In this document: piece after piece, positions 1-12,570 of the stretch
Layout: each line of letters opens with the position of its first letter
Position numbering within the stretch: the first letter of the stretch is position 1
Assembly: GCF_910592395.1 (NCBI RefSeq)
Contig: NC_088317.1
Span: 9,054,001-9,118,000, forward strand
Length of the DNA stretch: 64,000 nt
Source of the DNA: Lineus longissimus
Taxonomy: Eukaryota > Nemertea > Pilidiophora > Heteronemertea > Lineidae
Direction of reading: 5' to 3'
Program-made: the position numbers and the translations under genes
Notes under the pieces: generated by a model
Told to the model about the DNA's origin: nothing
Seen by the model: the letters and a program-made list of their open reading frames with translations, nothing else
The model's database searches: none

Positions 1-1229
1 TCAATGTCTGTTCAAGCTTCAGCAAGTTAACCCTCTAGCTTCCGAGCCGGATGGCACCATACCGCCCGTAGCCACCAATGTTTAAAACTACCGCCCTACG
101 ATATCCAAGCGGCCGCAAAATGAAGTAACACCACAGGGGCGACGTTTAGAGTGTAATATTCATAATAAAAATTGTTCCTAAGTGGTTTGCTGTACATTTC
201 CCAAGTAATATAGGGCTACAGCGAGTTGGCTAGTCAGCCTTCTGACCCCATTCATGTATTCATGTACAGGAGACTGCTGGGTTGTGTTTTTCGATCAATA
301 TTAGGTTAGACTATCGTACATTAGGGTTTATCTGTGGATTTTTTTATGAGGTAGGAACATCTCATGATTATATTGTTCAAGGGCCTTTTTATGAATTTTC
401 ACTAAATTGCTGTCAATACCAGGGGGTTAAAATGAAAAATCAATGATATCCATTTGTAGACCTGCATGAGCTAAAGGGTTAAAGTGATGTCGTAATTCAG
501 AATCCGCAATAACAGCCAAATTTCAGAACCACTTCCACGGCATTTGCACAAGGCAGTGCAGATGGGCTTTAGTGTGGAATTTGCTCTGTAACACTTGCAG
601 TTCCTCCCGCATGACTTCGTGCATTAGCATGCGATCAGCTCGAAACCGGCTTTCTCGGCAATAGGTATAACTGTCCATTTTGGCCTGAAATTGTTCCCAT
701 CATTCTCCCAGTCCCAGTGTGTAGGAGTGGGAACTTTCCGAGGCTTTTCAAGGCATTGTCCACAGGTATTGTCGTCATCACCGGTACGACAGTACAATAG
801 CAAAACTAGCGCTCATGTTTTTCCATAACAACCTCTGGTAGTGTCGGCGACACTTGTGATGACAAGGCAACAAAAGTCTCAGTGATTTATGGCCATGCCA
901 ACAAGGTAGCCCATGCATATTCCTTGTCATGGTTTGTGAATTATGATGTCGTGTCACAGCCAGACACAGCGTGGAAAAACGGCAAACCTTTTGCCATGTC
1001 AGGGCCAATGCTTCTGGCTAGCTCATGCACACAAATATATCAGAATTCTTTCCATGTAGTCCTGAAAATAGGCAACGGCCAGAACAACAATGTCCGTGTC
1101 AACAGTCCTTACCATAACATCCTTGTATCAAGAATTCATGATATCCTTCACATGGAGCAGAATTCTAGTGTCAGCCTCCTCATATGAACAAGGCTGCAAC
1201 TCATCCAAGTTCAAGTCCGGATTTGGACT
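1..1229. other. No recognisable gene (3' part of DGK locus or beyond)
   Basis: I see only short open frames here with no domain-like composition, no tRNA or rRNA, and no convincing repeat structure. The stretch lies downstream of the last visible diacylglycerol kinase exon, so it could be intron or intergenic. Later DGK exons (for example a SAM-domain exon) were looked for on the minus strand and not found. Confidence 0.5.
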
Positions 1230-1385
1230 CATGGACAGTGGAGAGAATGACTCAATTTTATATTTGTTAGCCCTCTACGCAGTGGTTTTACATGGTGCCC
1301 CCTGGTGTTCATGCCAAAACAGAGCATTCCTATCTGTCTTAGTTTCGAAGCTATGGCCATACATGATCCTATGTGTCGGTCATCG

Positions 1386-1866
1386 TGGAATCCAATAGGG
1401 TGGACATATGTCAGACTTCCGGTTTGTCTTATTGGCTTCCAGAACCCTAAAAATGTGGGGTTATCAACGAACAAAACATTTCTATCGGTCTTAATTAATG
1501 ATAATAGATATCAGAATGGCGGCCATATTGAAATTCGAAGATGGCGGATGTCAAATGGACACGAAATAAGTTTTTTATGAGATTCCTTGACCCTCAAAAT
1601 AGGGGGTTCGCAACAAACAGAACATTTCTTTCTAGCTTATCTTCAAAGTTATGGACATTACAAGATCCCAAGCGGCAGCCATCTTGGAATCTCAAAATCC
1701 AAGATGGCTGTCAGTATGCACACATTATATAGGGTAGCACTTAGAATTAAGTCCACATCTAATGTAGTTTTGAAGATTTTGAGGTATACAATGTTGTAGA
1801 TGACGGCCATCTTTGAATCCTATATGGTGGACGTATGTCGGACTTCCGGTAGGTCGTATGGGCTTC
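1386..1866 (+). repeat. Pair of ~54 bp direct repeats
   Basis: Positions 1386-1440 and 1814-1866 share a block of about 54 bp (around 'acttccgg' and 'ggcttcc') with scattered differences. Between them, motifs of the 'gatggcggcc' and 'gccatctt' type recur. The same kind of motif occurs in the family B arrays at 7.9-9.2 and 46.5-47.9 kb, so this is probably an eroded dispersed repeat. Confidence 0.5.
1677..1709. repeat. Perfect 12 bp inverted repeat
   Basis: The arms 1677-1688 (AGCCATCTTGGA) and 1698-1709 (TCCAAGATGGCT) are exact reverse complements separated by 9 bases. The motif is the recurring core of the local dispersed repeats. It is probably a by-product of two oppositely oriented repeat cores rather than a regulatory hairpin. 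Confidence 0.6.
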
Positions 1867-2074
1867 CTCTCAGGGGACACGAATTTCAGTGTTCCATTTT
1901 TTTTCTGTACCCCCATGAGTAGAAATACCCCTGTACAATTTCATCCTTTCTGCAAAAACTGAACGATTCTGGTGGAAATCCTGCCTTCGCCGCTCCACTA
2001 AACCTACCATAAAATTTTTGTCGAAAATGAGTCATTCATAGAAAGATAACATAATTATTCAGTTTCCAATTTCC

Positions 2075-2960
2075 ACAAGTCAAGATTCAGATCAGACCCA
2101 AATTCGGTGTCAGAGGTTACATGACATGTGTACCAAATATCAAATCCATAGCTTTAGCGGTTAAAAAATAAGTAGAATAGAGCCACACTACTTTTCTTTC
2201 AGTAGTCACAACAAGCACTTAAAACGACCCAGAAACTTTTGAGCAGATATCAGGTCGTATATGACTTCATTGGGCCCATTTACGTTTGGCTTGCCATTCC
2301 CGCCAAAGCAACCGCTCTGGCCCATGGAGGCCGCAATTTACATCGTAAGACGTCACAAAATTGTATGTTACGTCAAATCAACTTCTACTGTGCCAAGGTG
2401 CGTAAATTTTACAAGTACCCGACCCGTTGGCAACAAGAGGACGTCCTTCTTGGACTTTACATGGTATGACGTCATTTTCCAAAACAAAGCCGACATCTGG
2501 TTTTGGCGCCAATATATTTGCCCCTTGAACGGGCGATTTAAATCTCCGATATCGGGTCATGTGGCAATATTTGGGCGCAGAAATTTGGTCAGTTGTGATA
2601 TATCGAGTTAATGTCTCAAGGGTACCCTTTATTTCGAAATATTTTAAATGTCTTCTACTTACTCTTTAAGAAACGTGCCATAGATACACGGCCAATTCAC
2701 ACCTTTTGACCTCTGTAACCTTGAAAATAAGGTCAAATCAAAAACCCGCAGGATATGTGATGAATCCTTGCTAGGAGTACCTAAAATAAAAATATCACTG
2801 AAAACAAGTCACTAATAAGCGCGATATTGCACTTCGTCCTTTTTTTAGTTTTGGCCCCCGGATGGCCAAGTCGAAGATCAAAACATATTCGGCTGTTAAA
2901 AGGGTCAATATGAGCTGGAGTGTACAAGTTTGCAGTGTAACGTTTCCTTCTATGACAATT
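2075..2960. repeat. Dispersed repeat D, partial copies
   Basis: Two pieces (about 2075-2170 and 2690-2960) match segments that recur at 4690-5290, 33660-33850, 37140-37600 and 42990-43540. The family is recognised by blocks reading 'tgaccttgaaaa.taggtc', 'gatgtatccttgcttgga', 'cactaataag.gagatattgcac' and 'catagctttagcggttaag'. It has no open frame. Better preserved copies end in an ACGGACAC-like tract, as in the pearl-like elements elsewhere in the window. Confidence 0.6.
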
Positions 2961-2971
2961 TAGTCCCAAAA

Positions 2972-3754
2972 AATAGCATCGCAAAGCGAGCATTACCCCT
3001 CAGCCTTTTAAGGTTGAAGGTGAGATAATGGTGAAGTTGGCTTAGTGGAGTGGCTAGTTTGCATGGAAATTAAAATTGTGGAAAGCCATTTAGAGGATGT
3101 GAGCGTGGCGGCCATATTGAATTTCGAATCGCGCTGATTTTCGAAAGGAACCTTCCCCTTACTAAATTGCATTAGGCCTACACCCACTAAAAATTTATTC
3201 CATCCTCCAAACCGTTCTCCTCGTAATTGACGGAAACCGATTCCAAGTACGTTCACCTGGTAACCATATTGAGAATCAGAACGAGCTGGTTTTCGAAATG
3301 AGTCTTCCTCACGTCACCCCCAACGTACATACCAAAAATGAATTTGATCGAACGAACGGTTCTCCTCGAAATTTACGGAAACTGATTTCAAGCACGCCGC
3401 CCTAGTGGCCATATTGCGAATCAAAACGAGCCGGTTTCGAAATGAACCTTCCTCTAGTCACCCCCAACGTACATGCGAAAAATGAAATTGATCGGACGAA
3501 CAGTTCTCCTCGAAATTGACTGAAACCAATTTCAAACACGCCGCCCTGGTGGCCATATCGATAATCGGAACAACCCCGTTTTCGAAAGGAACCTTCCTCT
3601 AGTCACGCTCAATGTACATACCAAAAATGTTATTGATTGTCAAAGCCGTTCTCCTAGAAATTGACGGAAACCAAGTAGCAGACGCCCGCCCACCCGGACG
3701 GACGGCGCACGTGACAACAATACCCCTCTAGCCCATTTGGGCTGAGGGGTTAAA
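2972..3754. mobile_element. Non-autonomous element C, copy 1
   Basis: This copy shares its 5' end (aatagcatcgcaaagcgag), its internal units and its 3' end with 21486-23318. The inner ends form inverted repeats: TTACCCCTCAGCC at 2993-3005 and its complement at 3740-3752. The 3' end (3721-3752) folds into a strong hairpin and is preceded by a GGACGG tract. The middle holds about four imperfect ~120 bp units ('tcgaaattgacggaaacc...ccatattg...gaacctt'). There is no coding capacity. I infer a pearl-like or other non-autonomous DNA element. It lies close to the 3' side of the DGK exon at 3845. Confidence 0.65.
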
Positions 3755-3844
3755 ATCACTTGAGGCAATAGAAGCATTTATCCATGAGCTAGATAGATAC
3801 ATTTTCAGGGAAAAAAACGAGTTATCTCTAGTCTCTGTACCCAC

Positions 3845-3956
3845 CTCTGCTAATCGTCCCGATGGATATAGACGATCAAGGCATCCTGAAGCATGGGTCG
3901 CCAACTGGAATAGGTCCTGCTCTACAGAACTATGTGTAATGGCTGCAACTTTCACA
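3845..3956 (-). CDS. DGKD/DGKH: Diacylglycerol kinase (type II) exon, most 3' one visible
   Basis: The minus strand reads VEQDLFQLATHASGCLDRLYP and flanking residues, like the region after the accessory domain of delta/eta-type diacylglycerol kinases. The acceptor is clear (TTTCAG before 3956). The exon starts in the phase left open by the exon at 38080-38222, which supports one gene across a 34 kb intron. I chose the donor AG|GTGGGT at 3844; reading on through it stays open to about 3755, where element C begins, so the 3' boundary is uncertain. DGKs phosphorylate diacylglycerol to phosphatidic acid in lipid signalling. Confidence 0.72.
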
Positions 3957-3959
3957 CTG

Positions 3960-4690
3960 AAATGACAAGAAGATAAAATATTGAATGCAATGTGAACCAT
4001 TATTGGTGCTTTTTAATCTCCACTTAATACTCAATATTGTCCAGAAGGCAACCAGGAACAGCTTTATGTAATTTTCAAAGTAAAAATAGGTGTATCTGAG
4101 GACTGGTGAGCGGACGACTTCGGTAGTGTTGGTGCTAATTTTCTAATCATTTCCCTATGGCTTAATCATTGATAATCTTCAAAATCAGCATGTTGTTGCG
4201 TGTAAACGTCGATCTCATGACCATTGCGCAACAAGTCAATTAATAACAACCAAAAGGAACTAAGTGGTTTGCCGCTTAGCATGAAGTAATCAGTGATCTG
4301 CACGGGACAGATTCAGACACAGCAGATAACATAATTCCTCATTGTTAAGCGCAACATACGCAATATCACACACAAAGAGGCTGTCAGAGTGTCATAGTGG
4401 AAACATTGGTCCAGCTGTCACCTTTAAATTCCAAGATTCAACACCATGCATATTCAGGTGACAGGGCGACTCTCTATCACAACGTAGGTTTCCCCCTGGT
4501 CTTCAGTTTCCTCCTACTAGACATTTTGCGGTCGAGGCCAATCGCAGTTACGTTTAAGGTCGGTCACTAAACTGGTCCTCAAAATATGGGGGAGAATGCA
4601 AATGAAACGGCCAGGGGCCATTGTGCTCACCGTCTAGATATTTGGTGGTTAGGAATACATCCTGGTAAAGAAACATTCTACATGTATATT
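3960..4690. other. Intron sequence, no feature seen
   Basis: This stretch lies between the DGK exon and the next dispersed repeat. I found no open frame with domain-like composition and no array. It is read as the 3' end of the 34 kb intron. Confidence 0.5.
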
Positions 4691-5290
4691 ATATAGATCA
4701 AACCAAAGTCGGTATGACATGTGATGTATCGTTGCTTGGAGTACCTACCATAAAAATATCATCTAAAACAAATCACATATTATAAGCAACATATTGCACT
4801 TTTTAGGTTTTTTAGTTTTGGTCTCTTAGTGACCAAGTCGAGAATCAGATCATTTCGAAATTCGGTGTCCGAGGTAACATGACGTAGGGAGTCATTTCTA
4901 CCAAATTTCGAGTTCGTAGCTTTAGCGATTAAGAAACGTGCCATTGTTACACTCAAACTGCCAATTTACGCCATTTGACCTCTGTGACCTTGAAAAGTAT
5001 GTCAAATCAAAAACCCATATTACATGTGATGTATCCTTGGTAGGAGAACCTAACATTCAAAAAATATCGAAAAAATAGTCACTCATAAGAGAGAAATCAC
5101 ACTTTTTAGGTTTCCACTGCTGGCCACCTGGTGGCCACATCAAGAATCAAATAGGACTGAAATTCATTGTCAGATCTACCTGTGTGGAACATTTCAAGTT
5201 CATAGCTCATGTGGTTAAGAAACTTGCCACTGTTTTGAAACAGAATACAGACGTAGACGGACACAGCGGTGTTATATAGACTCTCCTACT
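4690..5290. repeat. Dispersed repeat D, two consecutive units
   Basis: Two units of about 270-300 bp follow each other with the family D blocks (translation-free, 'gatgtatccttg.t.ggag', 'catagctttagcg.ttaag'). They end in an 'acagacggacacagcgg' tract. The layout of tandem core, then ACGG-like tract, then short tail matches the known organisation of pearl elements; calling it that is inference. Confidence 0.55.
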
Positions 5291-5560
5291 GTGAGCCAAA
5301 AACTAGAAAACAAACACTTTCTCAACACTAGATTATCGCACCACAGAAGTTTCATGTCTGTCTCTCAAACGGTTCTTGGGTTATGGGGCCGAATGCGAAG
5401 AACACATTTGGCGGCCTAATAGCTGTTTTAAAGTCCGGGCTGTGTCAGAAATCAATAGAGAACCTCACCTTCACAAGGTAATCACACCACAGATATTCCA
5501 TGTCTGTCATTCACTCGGTTCTTGAGTTATGGGGTGGAAAGGAAAAATAACAAATGCAGG
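5290..5560. repeat. Fragment of family B tandem core
   Basis: Two imperfect units ('caccaca.a..tttcatgtctgtc.ctca..cggttcttg') match the upstream units of the B arrays at 8.15-8.40 and 46.85-47.1 kb. It is a solitary fragment with no terminal hairpin. Confidence 0.5.
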
Positions 5561-7819
5561 GGGAGGGGCACATCTTCACTACATAAGCCTATTAGGATGC
5601 GACTAAGGGTCCCACCCACTTTAAGCCAACATGGTAGCCTCTATGTAGGCTGGTGCATGATCTCAAGACTGACACGCAGTATTGATTATGAGCACTCCGA
5701 CAACAAGTTTAAAATTCAACAAGAGGCCCAAGGGCCTGGCGCTCAGCTGGATGACCTAATAACATAGGACTGAGGGTGTAAAGTAGTAAATATCGGCTTT
5801 ATACTACTATTTGAAGGTCAAGAGAACACCTTATACCACTAAAATTTCCAAAGCAGAGCTGCCAGCTGGATGAAATATGATTGAACTAATCAGCCATGGT
5901 ATGTAAATATTACAGGAGGCAACGGAATATATCCCTAGTTCAGTATGTTGTATCGGTAGCTTTACAGAAAAGAAGTGTCAGAGAGGATGAGACTTCTCCA
6001 TGGACAACTGTGGTATGTCCAGGCTGGGTTGTACAGCACAAGGATACAAAATGCTGTCTGTAATTGAGAGGTATCCTGATTTAACAGAGGTCAAAATAAA
6101 TAGAAACGACCAGTTTGGACTAACACCACGGTCTTTTTTTTAATAAGGTAGAGATTACAGGAGTCAACAAAATTAATTTTATTGAGAGAAATTGACCTGT
6201 CCTGCAGGTGATTGGAATTTACCATACAAAGTGTCGTTTTTTCATGACATTGTGCTCTACTGCGTATCCCTAGTGAGTCAATCGGGAACCAATCTATCCT
6301 TGGCGCAGACAGGTTCAAAGTGGCTATATCTTGAATAGATTGAATTGCGATGAAAATCTAATGCAATAAAGGAGCAATATCGAAGAGACAAATTAATCAA
6401 ACCAATTGTCCACAGACTCGGCCCCTGAAATGGCGTGATGTATGCGTGCATATAAAAGTATATCGATTGGTCCGATAGAGATGATGAGGCAATGTCAATA
6501 TGCCTTGTTCCTTAGTCAGCAATATGCCCCTTTTTATACGGAGAAGAAGGAGAACCCAGATAGGCCTTCACATGTCGGCTTCCAAATGGCTCGAACCAAC
6601 TGTATTACTATCACTACTATGAATTTAAAATGCTCCTCCTACATGTAGCAATGTCTCGGCCAAAAAGGCACTTAGTCGACAGGCAAGCTAGAAGTTCAGC
6701 ACCGTGACTAGCTCCTTGGTAAGGCCATGTCAGGTTCCGCGCGCCTCTTCAGATACATCAAGTATTGAAAGCTGTGGTGAGCATATAAACAGACCATGGT
6801 CACCTTAATTTGAAAATCCCTTCATAATCAAGGGCTACCTCTGACTAAAACAGCACCCATAAAGAATAGACCACCAATTTGACCCCAGCTCCTAACTGCG
6901 GGAAAATCCAAGTCCAGCAACCAAAAGTACAAAAAATACACTTCTGTTTACATTTGAACTGCACACATGCGTTTGTTTACAATTTCATTTCCCGCGAAAT
7001 CTCGAAAATCAGGTGACCTGCAATCGTGGATTGAAAATAACATTAACCTGGGTTCAGCAGGTCAGCAGGTATTCCGGCTGTTCCAATCATCCCCCTACAG
7101 CCATCTGTTCAAAAGGTAATGTTATTCATTCCACAGGGAGTGCAGGTAATTGATTAAGCCCCTGCATAACTTAACAGCAATGGCTAGGCTTCTGTGAGTG
7201 TGAGTGGTAAGGAGAATTGACAGTTTTTTTAAGGGAGTAACATTATTGTGTTGCTTAAAAAGTCCACTTTTTACTCGTGTAAGAATCGTAGTACTCATAA
7301 TAACTTCAAATTATTTTCCGGTTATGATAACACAACACGCATCTTCATGATCATGATATTTCTCAAACTAACTGAATGACCTAATCGCCTTGGACGCACA
7401 ACCACATATCAATCCGCCCCGACGATCGACACATCCATTCGATTCGATAACACTCGATACATTTTGATAAAAAAACAAAGTTTTCGTGCTTTTAGCTGTC
7501 AACATCAATGGCTATGATATACTCCTGCAGAATAGTAGAACTAATAGAACTAATTTCCGAAGTTTTCAATAGTTTGAACACAAATCAGAACATCACCCAT
7601 CAGCTGGACTTAGATCTGCATAAATTACGATAAATAATGAGGTCCTCGCTTCAATTTCGCAAAGAAAGTTGACTCCATTCGAAGGTTGTTTTGACCAAAT
7701 TCCGTTGAGCTCATCGTTTTGAGGGCATTTGAACACATTCTCGTTGATCTTTTCTGAAAACGTGTTAAGTTTCATACCAAAATACATTTCCGTAAAGGCT
7801 TGAAAAAGAAAAATTGTTA

Positions 7820-9297
7820 ACTAGAAATATATAACGCAATTGGGGCAAATTGCGAACGTATGCCCCCGCTCACACCACAAAAGTTTGAAGTGTGTCAAAC
7901 CTCTAGTTCTTCAGTTAACAATCGGAATACCAAAATCTAAGTTGGCTGCTGGTAGCCATAGTGGAATTTGGAACACACCCAAAATTGATAGAGAGCATCC
8001 CCTGAATGACCATTGCACCACAAAAGTTTGAAGTGTGTCAAACCTCCAGTTCTTCAGTTAACAATCGGAATAACAAAATCTAAGTTGGCTGCTGGCAGCC
8101 ATATTGAATTTTGGGTCAGGCCCAAAATCGACAGGGAACCTCCTCTACACAACCTCATCACACCACATAAGTTTCAGGTCTGTCACTCACTTGGTTCTTG
8201 AGTTACAGGTCGGAATGCGAAAAACCAAGTCGGGCCTGGCAGCCATCTTGGATTTCAGATCGGGCCCAAAATGGATAGGGAACCTCCCCTACACTAGGTA
8301 ATAACACCACATAAGTTTCAGGTCTGTCACTCACTCGGTTTTTAATTTACGGGGCGGAATACAAATCACCAAGTCGGGGACCTGGTGGCCATCTTTGATT
8401 TTGGGTCTGGCCCAAAATCGATAGGGAACCTCCCCTACCATAGACCATTACACCACAAAAGTTTGAAGACTGTTGGACCTCCGGTTCTCCAGTTAACGAG
8501 CGGAATGCCAAAATCTAAGATGGTGGCTGGCGGCCATCTTTGATTTCGGGTCGGGCCCAAAATCGATAGGGAACCTCCCCCACCATAGACCATTACGCCA
8601 CAAAAGTTTGAAGACTGTTGGACCTCCGGTTCTCCAGTTAACGAGCGGAATGCGAAAATCTAAGATGGTGGCTGGCCGCCATCTTTGATTTTGGGTCGGG
8701 CCCAAAATCGATAGGGAACCTCCCCTACCATAGACCATTACGCCACAAAAGTTTGAAGACTGTTGGACCTCCGGTTCTCCAGTTAACGAGCGGAATGCGA
8801 AAATCTAAGATGGTCGCTGGCGGCCATCTTTGATTTCGGGTCGGGCCCAAAATCGATAGGGAACCTCCCCCACCATAGACCATTACGCCACAAAAGTTTG
8901 AAGACTGTTGGACCTCCGGTTCTCCAGTTAACGAGCGGAATGCGAAAATCTAAGATGGTGGCTGGCCGCCATCTTTGATTTTGGGTCGGGCCCAAAATCG
9001 ATAGGGAACCTCCCCTACCATAGACCATTACGCCACAAAAGTTTGAAGACTGTTGGACCTCCGGTTCTCTAGTAAACGAGCGGAATGCGAAAATCTAAGA
9101 TGGCGGCTGGCGGCCATATTGGATTTTGGAACGCGACAAAAAACCATAGGGACCCTTTGACACACTAGGCCTACACCTCCTAAAAATTTCAAGTCAGCCG
9201 AGCAAGGGGTTCTTGAGTTATAGTCTGGAATTCAGTGCGGCGGACGCGGCCGGAAACCACCTAAGAACATAATGCCCCCACTTTAGCGGGGGCATAA
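7820..9297 (+). mobile_element. Element B, copy 1, nested in element A; flanked by TTA
   Basis: It begins actagaaatatataacg and ends in a hairpin whose arms are ATGCCCCC and GGGGGCAT (about 9269-9297). TTA flanks both sides (7817-7819 and 9298-9300). The 5' subterminal TATGCCCCCGC is the reverse complement of the 3' hairpin arm. The interior is a tandem array, described separately, followed by a GCGGACGCGG tract. Copy 2 at 45728-48008 has the same ends. It has no coding capacity. Confidence 0.75.
7870..9180. repeat. Tandem array, about 140-145 bp period, ~9 units
   Basis: Unit starts ('gaccatta.gccacaaaagtttgaag') recur near 8441, 8586, 8731, 8876 and 9021, so the four best units have a 145 bp period and are nearly identical. 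Upstream units are more diverged. 145 is not a multiple of 3, so the 81-residue open frames over the array are by-products. The gradient from diverged 5' units to near-identical 3' units suggests recent local amplification. Confidence 0.8.
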
Positions 9298-9849
9298 TTA
9301 CAAAATCATCGCTCCGGTAGAAATAAAAAGGTCACTTCCATTTTCTTGACGATAGTACTCCAGGTAACCTCGACCGCGCAGTGGAGGGTCGAGCCGCCTC
9401 GTCAATTTACCCAAGACGAGCCGTTCATACAGTGGATGCACTGGCAATACCAGCAGTCCGGTATTCGCTGGTTCGAGGTTAGTTGGCGGCGGGAAATTTA
9501 AAGCGGGGTCATCTGGGGTCAAACAACAGTTTTGCTCACTACCGCCAACTGGTGATATAAATCGACACTAATCTATTTTATATCAAAACTTCTATATCAT
9601 GAAGACCTCTTCAAGTTTATTTCAAGCTTTTATCTGCTAGAATAGAGCGTCAAAAAATTGTTTGGTCAATTACGCATTTTGCCCCCTGGGGAGCTGAATT
9701 TGAGTCGAATCGCACATATTTTTTTCTGTGAGCAACATTTCCTGCGGTGTTAACATACAAGACCATATTTGAAGTGCCTCGGTTCTACGGTTACAAGATG
9801 GTTGGATGGTTGGATGGCAGGATGGAAGGACGGGTCAGTGTCAGTGACA

Positions 9850-11980
9850 GCCACTGTATGCGGAAGCCATCTTGCTTTGTTCTGACTGGCCTGATCTACG
9901 TCATCAAAAAATCCCTAGCGGCCACATGTGGAACTAATCTAAAGTTGTGTGTGGTGGGAAATTCAAATAGTTTAAAATTGAAAATTGAAATAACTAAATA
10001 ATGACTTAATTATTAGAATTTTTTTAATGTCTGGGATCTTGTTTTTTTAACCCTCAACATATTTCATGAGTATCAAGCATGTTTTCAAACCTTGATATAT
10101 GGCCTTTAAGTGAATAATTCATCGAAACAGCAACTCAAGTAATTCATTTTACATCAGTACATTAAGGATATTCATGCAAACACGAAAATGTATAGAAACA
10201 TGGTATTGATTGGATAAAGCTGATTTTATTGAGATAAATTGTGAGACCGACCCTAATAAGCGCATTATTATTGCCTAAACTACCCCCTTACTAATTCACA
10301 AGTCGACTAGTTAGAGGAAGTACAATTACCTCATCTCTTGGAAACTACTAAAGTGATACCTCTTCTATCTATTTCAATCACAAATTTGTCAAAAATAGGT
10401 TGAGGAAATATGTTTTAAGGATGAATTCATAGAAAACAAGGTTTTTCCACTGACAATTCGGCTGAATAAAGCCATCTTGTTGCAAATATACTTATCCTCA
10501 CCCTCCTACGATAATTGCCTTACTCACTTTTTGGCCATTTTGAGTTTTTTTACCCAAGTGCACCCCTCCAAGAGCAAGGCACCTACAATAAAAATGTCCA
10601 CACTGTATCCAGCTCAATATGGGCCTTTCTCAAGTATGTGAGTTAGGAAATTTAACATACAAAGTAAGATTGCCTAACTCAGAAAAAATAACGAGTTAGG
10701 GATTTCTTATGGTGGAATTTTCAGAAATCCCAATTCAATGTCCCTAAATACAATTTCTTCCACCACACAACTTTTAGCCTATTCCAGGGCAGGTTTAGAC
10801 AGAAGAATAATCCCAATCTCAATAAACACTTCTTAGTGTCATTGCTCTTAGCAAATCCACTGATATAGCAGTAAGGAAATACCTACTTATTTGTGGACCA
10901 TTAAGTCAGGTAATAGCATGGTCAAAATTGTTCCAGGAAACAAAGTCTCACTTATTATCTTTTTGTTCAAACAATTTCCTGTTCATGCATATCTATTTAG
11001 TTGGCTTTATATATATATATTGCTTTGAATACCTCAGCTACATCATTCTCAAAAATTCAAGTCCTATCTCCCAGCCAATAAGGAGAAATTTTAAGATTTT
11101 AGGGTCTGCCTCTCTATTTTTTAATATGATTGGCCCTATGGATGCGGGGCAATTATAGGTAGCCAGAACGAATCGGAGGAAATGTTAACGTGATGCGGTC
11201 CGGCAGGGAGCAAGCTATTTAGGCCACATGATGTGAGAACTTAATTTTATAACTACACATTTCAAATGCAATTAGTTACTGTAATCATAGGTTATGCCAG
11301 GGGTATTGGTATGGTAGAATACTCTTAATAAAATATTGAAATATTGCAGGATTAGATTTTGTTTTTTTCGAATATTACTGTACCCCAAAATAGTATTGTA
11401 CATTTTATTTCTACAATGCAGGAGAAGAGGCCTTTTTCTCAATATTAGAAATTAAAGGATCTTACCTCCGACATTGAATAGTTCATTGTGTTTCATTCCA
11501 ATTTACGTAGGTTCAATGATTAATTATTCCAGCAGTGAATTACATATTGCAATATACGGGAGAATCCAACTTACCTCGACGCGAGTCCATGTCATAAACA
11601 TTTTTCTGAATTCTAATAATACCGTAATGTAGGAGGGGTAGCATGGTCGATCGAACAGCTTGTATTACCTAATTGTGGTTTTCATGGGCCTGCCTTTCGT
11701 AGGCCTTTAGTCCCTCAATAGAATGATGTAAATGCTAGACATTTCTATGAGGCAGGACTTCAACTTGTCAAGCGCGCTAGATTGAGGGGTATAATAATCG
11801 TAAACGATCGTAAAAGCTTTAGTTACGAGGCTTGGATATTAGGACGACTAGATGAAATAATTATAGTGAATAACCGTAAGCCACAATTTGTAGTGGGATT
11901 ACTTTATTCTGTAATACACTATTAACCTTTTATTCAAACACAATGTACCGGAATGTAACGGAATCATTTAACATGTACTG
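9850..11980. other. Intron sequence, no feature seen
   Basis: AT-rich sequence with only short open frames. I saw no domain-like frame, no array and no terminal repeats. It separates element A copy 1 from the pogo transposase relic. Confidence 0.5.
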
Positions 11981-11986
11981 AGCAGA

Positions 11987-12430
11987 CTACTCGTCATTTT
12001 TGGGGTCAGAAAGGAACTCTAAACCATCAACTTGCTCTTCTTCTTCAATAACTAGGTCATTGATATCGATATTAGCATATTCTGCCACAAGGACACTTAC
12101 ACGCCAGGCAACACGCACTGCCTCATCAACAATTCTCTCCCACACTAGTCCAATCATTCTTTCAAATTCTCTACGCGATATAGGCGGACAGTTTCCGTCA
12201 TCGTCCGTATTTCCTACCATCCACACCTTCCAGATCGCCCTCAGTCTCGATTTAAAAGCATACATGATCGTTAAATCCAGTGGTTGGACACGCGAAGCAC
12301 AACCTCCGGAAACAAAGTCCATGCCGCCATCCAAGTTCTCTACTGCTTCTCGAAACAGTCCATTAAGGTGAGCGGGATACCGGTCCACAACTAGCAAAAA
12401 TGCAGCTCCATCAACGAAGTCGGTGAGCAC
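11987..12430 (-). pseudogene. pogo/Tigger-type transposase relic, C-terminal DDE part
   Basis: The frame reads LLVVDRYPAHL, then GGCASRVQPLDLTIMYAFKS. These are the second-aspartate block and the QPLD block (third acidic residue) of pogo/Tigger and jerky-like DDE transposases, which cut and paste DNA at TA sites. An acidic C-terminal tail follows (about residues 118-147). It continues the fragment at 12571-12843, separated by stops. I read it as a dead element in the DGK intron; a domesticated gene would need an intact frame, which is absent. Confidence 0.8.
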
Positions 12431-12570
12431 TGTTTCAGCCCATTGAACTATGATTCGATTCTAGCCCATCCATTTGGGCTGGATGTTAATTGAAGAGAAA
12501 TATGCAAAATGTTCAGTTCTTCATCGACGGAAATCTAAACAGTTTTACTAGATTACAACTTTCTCAGTTA

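Larger units (their letters stand above)
5719..9846 (+). mobile_element. Non-autonomous element A, copy 1 (split by element B)
   Basis: The 5' end reads acaagaggcccaagggcc. The body up to 7816 matches 34588-36490 closely, and 9301-9840 continues the match to 36506-36930. The gap at 7820-9297 is a complete family B element, so A was here first. The copy stops in its ATGG/ACGG tract near 9830 and lacks the 3' hairpin seen in copies 2 and 3. A TATAAAAG motif at about 6451 and a short open frame after it are shared with copy 3, but the frame is not conserved in length. No transposase is encoded. Confidence 0.7.

Noticed and set aside
6442-6648. Short frame MRAYKSISIGPIEM shared by element A copies 1 and 3 (also 35292-35666)
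   Set aside because: The two copies diverge in length and frame after ~50 codons (68 against 124 residues) with no protein-like conservation; identity is explained by recent duplication of the whole element.
8493-9028. Two 81-residue minus-strand frames over the B array, and similar plus-strand frames at 47171-47676
   Set aside because: They come from near-identical 145 bp tandem units; the period is not a multiple of 3 and the frames do not run through the array.
7870-9180. CRISPR-like array
   Set aside because: The units are contiguous 145 bp tandem repeats without unique spacers, in a eukaryotic intron.
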